This document shows, piece after piece, positions 29,247 to 33,527 of a stretch of DNA of 33,527 nt (positions are counted from its first letter, which is position 1; the number at the start of each line of letters is the position of its first letter). A program made the translations under genes and the position numbers. Below the pieces are notes generated by a model. It worked only from the letters and a program-made list of their open reading frames with translations, ran no database searches and was not told the DNA's origin. The DNA is from Candidatus Saccharimonadota bacterium. Lineage in GTDB: Bacteria; Patescibacteriota; Saccharimonadia; Saccharimonadales; UBA4665. The DNA lies in contig JAEUQV010000118.1 in the NCBI GenBank assembly GCA_016789655.1, positions 1-33,527 of the forward strand, written 5' to 3'.

Positions 29247-29744
29247 ATGTACGAGGAGAATCGAGTATCAGTTGTAGGTAGGCTTATTTGGGCAATCGTA
29301 TCGCTGCTAGTATTAGCTGCGCTGGTATGGCTTGTTCTCTGGCTACTCTTTTGGCGCAGCCCAGATGTGGACGAAGTCGCCGATACCACCAAAAAGACCG
29401 GTACTAGTGCTATAGAGTCGGGCAATACTGCAGTTAGTACCCCAACCGACAGTAGCGTAAGCAGCTCTACGACCGCTCCATCTGCTAGCTCAAACTCGTC
29501 CACCGACACCACCAAGAAAACGACTACACCAAGCACATCGAGTACTTCATCTACCGGTACGACCACGACTGCGCCTAGTAGCACTGCACCCACTGCTGGC
29601 CAAACCAGCTCAACTTCCACGAAAGTACCGAATGGTCAATTGGCAAATACCGGCCCTAGCGATGCAGTACTACCTGTGATTTTGACTGCTGTCGGCGCCA
29701 CAATGTTCTATCAGATCCGTCTGCGTCGTGCAAAAAATCAGTAA
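29247..29744 (+). CDS. Ser/Thr-rich surface protein with LAxTG-type sorting signal
   Basis: The protein has 165 residues from ATG 29247, preceded by AGAGAGG; an upstream frame start at 29196 lacks such a site. The N terminus has a TM helix (about 12-36, 'LIWAIVSLLVLAALVWLVLWLLFW'). Residues 45-135 are almost entirely Thr/Ser/Ala/Pro/Lys, a flexible stalk likely to span the wall and be glycosylated. The C terminus is LANTG followed by hydrophobic 'AVLPVILTAVGATMFYQI' and a basic end (RLRRAKNQ), which is the three-part sortase signal; LAxTG is the sortase E type. No sortase gene is in the window. Confidence 0.7.
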   Translation: MYEENRVSVVGRLIWAIVSLLVLAALVWLVLWLLFWRSPDVDEVADTTKKTGTSAIESGNTAVSTPTDSSVSSSTTAPSASSNSSTDTTKKTTTPSTSSTSSTGTTTTAPSSTAPTAGQTSSTSTKVPNGQLANTGPSDAVLPVILTAVGATMFYQIRLRRAKNQ

Positions 29745-29768
29745 GTCGAGTATAGCCCCCTATTCAAT

Positions 29769-29816
29769 CCTCAGCTTTTGGCCACGCCTTAACGACAAAA
29801 AGCTGAGGTTTGTTTT
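29769..29816 (+). terminator. Intrinsic terminator after the LAxTG protein gene
   Basis: Arms CCTCAGCTTTTTG-like (29769-29780) and AAAAGCTGAGG (29798-29808) pair across a 16-nt loop and are followed by TTTGTTTT. Confidence 0.75.
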
Positions 29817-30025
29817 AATGGAAGACCATATCACCGATACATTTTCTCATTCAGAATCACCGAATACCCAAGCTAGTGCCCGAAGTGATGCAAATCCGGG
29901 TGTTGTAGTCTCCCCCCAAAAAAAACATCGCCTGCATACTAGACCGACTTGGCCATCATCCATATAAAGTAGGTTTTGTTTTAGGAGGGCTATATGTATA
30001 GTAGTATCGTAACAACGGAGGACTC
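29817..30025. other. Gene-poor stretch between the terminator and gtrA
   Basis: About 200 bp. A 49-codon frame (29818-29967) has no Shine-Dalgarno, directly follows a terminator and looks low-complexity, so I do not call it. GGAGG at about 30016 serves the next gene. Confidence 0.4.
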
Positions 30026-30460
30026 ATGGCTGCCATAGCGCGTATACAAGAACTTTTAAAAAAGCCGGGTATGAGGTATTTGATAGTTGGGGGCTCTGTA
30101 TACGTGTTAGAGCTTATCATTATCGTCGTGGCTCAGCGCTTGGGCGCTACTCCCGTACAAGCGGTGGCACTTTCATTCCTGGTCGGATTGTTTGTATCTT
30201 TCTTAATGCAGAAGCTATTCACGTTCGGCGATAAGCGTATGCACCACAAGGTCGTCATACCTCAAGTTGTTGCCGTGACCCTACTCGTGATATTCAATCT
30301 TGGCTTTACCGTAGGTGTTACGAAGCTGCTTCAAGACGTACTGCCCGCAGTTATCACCAGAACACTTGCATTGGGCACGACAACTATATGGAACTTCTAC
30401 CTTTATAAAACGCGCATTTTCAACCAAGATAAAACCCAAGAAACCATACTCGTCGATTAA
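30026..30460 (+). CDS. GtrA-family membrane protein
   Basis: The protein has 144 residues with GGAGG 6 nt before the ATG. Four TM segments of the GtrA pattern are visible: 'MRYLIVGGSVYVLELIIIVVA', 'AVALSFLVGLFVSFLMQKLFTF', 'VIPQVVAVTLLVIFNLGFTVGV' and 'ITRTLALGTTTIWNFYLYKTRIF'. The last, with W-N-F-x-x-Y-K-x-x-F, is the strongest family mark. GtrA proteins are thought to move polyprenyl-phosphate-linked sugars across the membrane for glycan decoration. It is 4 nt ahead of the large membrane/deacetylase gene, so the two probably act together on an envelope glycan. Confidence 0.85.
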   Translation: MAAIARIQELLKKPGMRYLIVGGSVYVLELIIIVVAQRLGATPVQAVALSFLVGLFVSFLMQKLFTFGDKRMHHKVVIPQVVAVTLLVIFNLGFTVGVTKLLQDVLPAVITRTLALGTTTIWNFYLYKTRIFNQDKTQETILVD

Positions 30461-30464
30461 CATC

Positions 30465-33329
30465 ATGACAAAGCATTCGGTAAAAAAAACTAAAACGAAA
30501 AAACATAAACTCAACTTACGCAAAACTCCCACCATCCCAGATTCACCACCAGCGTCCATAAGACCCTGTACTCTCGTCGATGAACCTGCAGGTTCATCTC
30601 CTCCAGATAAAGTGTCTTCTGGATTACCGGTGGGTGAGCCTTGGTATGGTGCGATTTTGCGTAAGTCGAGTAAAAAACCGGAAATCATCAAGCCATCGTC
30701 GCTTGTCGAGCGAAAAAAATCGCAAGCGACAAAAACCCGTAGGGCTAAAGCTAAACCAGCAGTTGAACCTAGGGCGGGAATACCTCAAAAAGAAATCTGG
30801 CGTTATTTTCAGGGCGAGAGACTGTTCGCAATCTTCGCGTTAGTCGCTCTCGTCGTAACGACATTGTTTTGGGCGACCTTGGGCGCGCGCGCCAATATGA
30901 ACAATAGCGACCAATTGGCTGACTCGTATATGTTCGAGAGCTGGCATACGTTTCAGAAGTCACACTTTCCAGCCACGCATACCTTTTTGTTAAAATGGCC
31001 GATATTTATTGCCACAAGTGCGTTTGGCAATACAGACACTTCTATACAGATTGCGACGATTGCGGTAGTGACGCTTACCGTATTGGCTATGGCTTATCTT
31101 GCGTGGCGCATCATACGTCGACCAGTCGCATGGGCGATGCTGGTATTGACGCTCGCGCTCGCTACCTTACTTATACCTATTCAAGCGTCTCCCACTACCC
31201 TGCTCCCTGTAAATATGGCTATGTTGACGACGCGGAATCTTGAATATATCGTTTATATCCTGTGTTTGGCCATGATTGTCAAAACGGTTCGTCTGCGTTC
31301 GTGGTGTTTTGTGCTTGCCACTATGCTCTTCGGATTGCTTTTTGCTTCAGATAGGCTGTTTTTGCCTTTGAGCATATGTGCTAGCTTGGCATTCGTATCG
31401 TTCGGATTCATATGGAGGCGTGTCGAATTACGCCGCACAGGATTTCTTTGCGCAGCTTCATGCGTGCTAGCACTAGCACTCGCTCTGGCTATCGCTCATG
31501 GGCTCGGGCAGTTCACGGGCATATCATACATCGAGACAGCTAGCCCATATGCCATTGCTAGTTTGCGCGATATCGTACTTGGAATCGTGTACAGTTTATT
31601 GGGTATATTGACAAACCTTGGGGTCAATCCTGCTCCTAGTGTGCTCACATTGCGAGATTGGCCTTCTGAGGCGATTGCTAGCTTTCGTGGTGTCGCAGGC
31701 ATAGCCCATTTAGCTATGGTATGTGCTGGGCTGTATATTATCATTACGGCGTGTCGACGGCTGTGGCGCCGTCGCCGCTCAATCGAAAAAAGACCATTCA
31801 ACAGTGCCGAGCAACTCTCGCTTCTACTGCTTGCATCTAGCGTGGCTGCGGTTGCAAGCTTCGTATTCACCAATCATTACTATGCTGGCGATGCAAGATA
31901 TCTCACTATTACTTTTTTTACTATATTTATCATAACCGCTACGTTGCTTCGGGGAGTCAAGCTTAGAGCTCGCTGGGTGCGCGATTGGACGGCACTTGTC
32001 GCGGCTGCATTGGTGGCCGGAGTTTACGTTGCCTATGCGGGTTATAGTGATGTGGTTGCAGCCCAAAATCAGTACGCAATGCGAAATAAAGCCATTCTCC
32101 AGATACTGACTCAACACCCAGCAGGATATGTAGTAGGTGACTATTGGCGAGTTTTGCCCCTACGAAACTTGTCGAGCGGTTCTCAGCGGGTCACACCGCT
32201 TCAAGGCTGTACAGAGCCTAGGAGCGTGCTTTCAAGCGATGCCTGGGTTCCGACTGAGGGCGAAAGTTTTGCGTACCTGCTAACCCTCGATAAAGGTCAG
32301 ACCGATTTCCCACCCTGTACATTAGAACAGGTGGTCTCGCGTTTTGGCAGGCCCAACGGCTCAGTAGTTGTTGCGGGCACTTCGCAGCAACCACTTGAGA
32401 TGCTGTTATTTTATGATCAATCTAGCCTAAATGGTGGAAAAGATTCCAAAGTTAATGTCTCAAGCTTTAGGTCTGCTAACCTGACCGATCTGCCCAAAGG
32501 TTCTTGCTCTGCTGGTACTGTCTTGCAGGTTGTCGCACATCCGGATGACGACTTGCTGTTCATGAATCCCGATTTGTCAAGCGCTATCGAAGCAGGGTTG
32601 TGTGTGCGTACCTTGTATCTGACCGCGGGCGATAACGGTGGCGGAGCCTACTACTGGCTTGGGCGGCAGCTAGGTGTTGAGACGGCGTATACCACTATTA
32701 TGGGGGTACGCAACGGCTGGCAATCGCAATCGGTACGTCTTGAGTCTGGCCAGCTCATAACAGCGTCGAGTCCACGTGCTGACGATCGAATAACCTTATT
32801 ATTCTTGAACCTCCCCGATGGTGGTCCGAGCGGGCATGGTTTTCCTGCCACGCATTACGCTAGTCTTCAGCGCTTACTCGCAGGCGATGTCAAAGTAGCG
32901 CGTAGCGTTGACGAGCAATCTGCGTTTACTCGCGAAGACTTGATAGCGACACTGCGCCAACTTACAGATCATTTCAAGCCGAACGAAATCCGCACTTTTG
33001 CGCCCAGTCCATTCATTGATTTCGCCGACCATAGCGACCACACTGCGACGGGATTCCTAACTACAGAGTTCATTCAATTTTATCAGCCGAAGTGGACAGA
33101 AAAGCTATCCTTAAACACATACCTGGGATACCCCATCAACGCGTTGCCACCTTCGCTCAGCGAAGAAGATACCCATAAAAAAGAATCGGCCTTCCTGCAA
33201 TATGCAACTCACGACAATGGCGTTTGTCAAAGCCTGGAAGACTGCTATAACAGCACCGCGTATGGTGGCTACCTCCAGCGCCAGTACACCCTACAACAGT
33301 ATGAGTCTTCCCTTGCCCCATCCGAATAA
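30465..33329 (+). CDS. Polytopic membrane protein fused to a PIG-L/LmbE deacetylase
   Basis: The protein has 954 residues from ATG 30465; a GTG-started extension from 30315 overlaps gtrA almost fully and is unlikely, although ATG 30465 lacks a Shine-Dalgarno. Residues 1-115 are Lys/Pro-rich and cytoplasmic. Then come about ten TM segments (about 120-530) in the manner of GT-C/ArnT-like glycosyltransferases, with outside 'NSDQLADSYMFESWH' after TM1. An outside region (about 550-680) has cysteines. The C-terminal domain (about 685-900) has AHPDDD (691-696) and DHSDH (855-859), the zinc-binding motifs of PIG-L/LmbE N-acetylglucosaminyl deacetylases, plus 'TAGDNGGGAYYWLGRQLGVETAY'. It probably de-N-acetylates a sugar outside the cell. 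GT activity is not proven. Confidence 0.8.
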   Translation: MTKHSVKKTKTKKHKLNLRKTPTIPDSPPASIRPCTLVDEPAGSSPPDKVSSGLPVGEPWYGAILRKSSKKPEIIKPSSLVERKKSQATKTRRAKAKPAVEPRAGIPQKEIWRYFQGERLFAIFALVALVVTTLFWATLGARANMNNSDQLADSYMFESWHTFQKSHFPATHTFLLKWPIFIATSAFGNTDTSIQIATIAVVTLTVLAMAYLAWRIIRRPVAWAMLVLTLALATLLIPIQASPTTLLPVNMAMLTTRNLEYIVYILCLAMIVKTVRLRSWCFVLATMLFGLLFASDRLFLPLSICASLAFVSFGFIWRRVELRRTGFLCAASCVLALALALAIAHGLGQFTGISYIETASPYAIASLRDIVLGIVYSLLGILTNLGVNPAPSVLTLRDWPSEAIASFRGVAGIAHLAMVCAGLYIIITACRRLWRRRRSIEKRPFNSAEQLSLLLLASSVAAVASFVFTNHYYAGDARYLTITFFTIFIITATLLRGVKLRARWVRDWTALVAAALVAGVYVAYAGYSDVVAAQNQYAMRNKAILQILTQHPAGYVVGDYWRVLPLRNLSSGSQRVTPLQGCTEPRSVLSSDAWVPTEGESFAYLLTLDKGQTDFPPCTLEQVVSRFGRPNGSVVVAGTSQQPLEMLLFYDQSSLNGGKDSKVNVSSFRSANLTDLPKGSCSAGTVLQVVAHPDDDLLFMNPDLSSAIEAGLCVRTLYLTAGDNGGGAYYWLGRQLGVETAYTTIMGVRNGWQSQSVRLESGQLITASSPRADDRITLLFLNLPDGGPSGHGFPATHYASLQRLLAGDVKVARSVDEQSAFTREDLIATLRQLTDHFKPNEIRTFAPSPFIDFADHSDHTATGFLTTEFIQFYQPKWTEKLSLNTYLGYPINALPPSLSEEDTHKKESAFLQYATHDNGVCQSLEDCYNSTAYGGYLQRQYTLQQYESSLAPSE

Positions 33330-33434
33330 AAGACCCGCTCCCTAATAGGCTTTCCGGCTTTAGAATTACCTGACTCGATCCACAATACCGGCTTAAGTGC
33401 CATTTCTGGTTGCTGCTAAAGCTTAGCTAAACAC

Positions 33435-33523
33435 AAAAACGGACAGCGTTAGATTCATATATCCTTTTAGGTGCAAACCAATAAAACGAGAAATATATGG
33501 GAGCTATCCGCTGTCCGTTTTTT
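33435..33523 (+). terminator. Large hairpin with T-run (terminator or small RNA)
   Basis: AAAAACGGACAGCG (33435-33448) pairs perfectly with 33509-33522, and an inner CATATAT/ATATATG pair (33456-33462 / 33493-33499) extends the fold. The 3' arm ends in T6. The stem-loop is far larger than a plain terminator, so it may be a small RNA or a miniature element. Confidence 0.5.
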
Positions 33524-33527
33524 CATT

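Noticed and set aside
29818-29967. Possible 49-residue protein after the terminator
   Set aside because: No Shine-Dalgarno, starts right behind a terminator T-run, low-complexity composition, no recognisable domain.
30315-30464. GTG-started extension of the deacetylase fusion overlapping gtrA
   Set aside because: It would overlap a well-supported GtrA coding end by almost 150 nt in another frame; ATG 30465 just after the gtrA stop is the more natural start.

Overview
The window looks like a chromosomal origin region of a Candidate Phyla Radiation bacterium, most likely Candidatus Saccharibacteria (TM7). The evidence is the compact rpmH/dnaA/dnaN/recF neighbourhood, the PrgI/VirB4-type secretion locus with tandem small pilin-like genes, the large repeat-poor surface proteins and the ComF gene. 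TGA is used as a stop (for example yidC), so the TGA-to-glycine code of Gracilibacteria/Absconditabacteria does not apply. This taxonomic call is inference from gene content and family resemblance; no search was run.

Layout. (1) 1-1210: the N-terminal part of an exported SGNH-type hydrolase on the minus strand, running off the left edge. (2) 1452-4474, minus: rpmH-rnpA-yidC-jag-yvcK, a tightly packed operon for RNase P protein, membrane insertion and cell-wall/RNA-binding factors, driven by an extended -10 promoter. (3) 4475-9177, plus: a DnaA-box-rich origin, dnaA, a second intergenic region with DnaA-like boxes, dnaN, a small four-helix-bundle gene flanked by inverted repeats, and recF. (4) 9184-23277, minus: a type IV secretion (T4SS) locus with a polytopic VirB6-like protein, a RAYT/IS200-like transposase cassette, PrgI (VirB3-like), a TraC-like N-domain protein, the VirB4 ATPase, a 1155-residue membrane protein with a C-terminal M15-like peptidase signature, a lysozyme-M15 two-domain hydrolase, and a membrane-anchored PEGA-like/beta-propeller protein. 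(5) 23419-25864, plus, divergent from VirB6: five consecutive VirB2/TrbC-like pilin genes, the first a double unit. (6) 25880-28464: paired bidirectional terminators, an Hsp20 chaperone, comF, two serine tRNA genes each preceded by a related non-coding leader, a coiled-coil micro-protein, and an unidentified structured segment. (7) 28465-33329, plus: envelope genes, namely a two-TM protein, a Ser/Thr-rich protein with an LAxTG-type sorting signal, a GtrA-family protein, and a large polytopic membrane protein fused to a PIG-L/LmbE deacetylase.

How it fits together. The centre of the window encodes most of an envelope-spanning T4SS: candidate pilins, inner-membrane channel parts (VirB6-like, PrgI), the energising ATPase, and two or three wall-lytic or surface proteins that could open peptidoglycan for the apparatus or act on a neighbouring cell. 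No VirD4 coupling protein or relaxase is in view, so a role in DNA uptake, conjugation or host contact cannot be decided here. The most unusual signals are the five-gene pilin array with a double pilin, the coupled M15-like proteins in the T4SS operon, two short gene cassettes bounded by inverted repeats (four-helix bundle and RAYT), several -10 boxes placed for leaderless transcription, and paired non-coding leaders ahead of the two tRNA-Ser genes.
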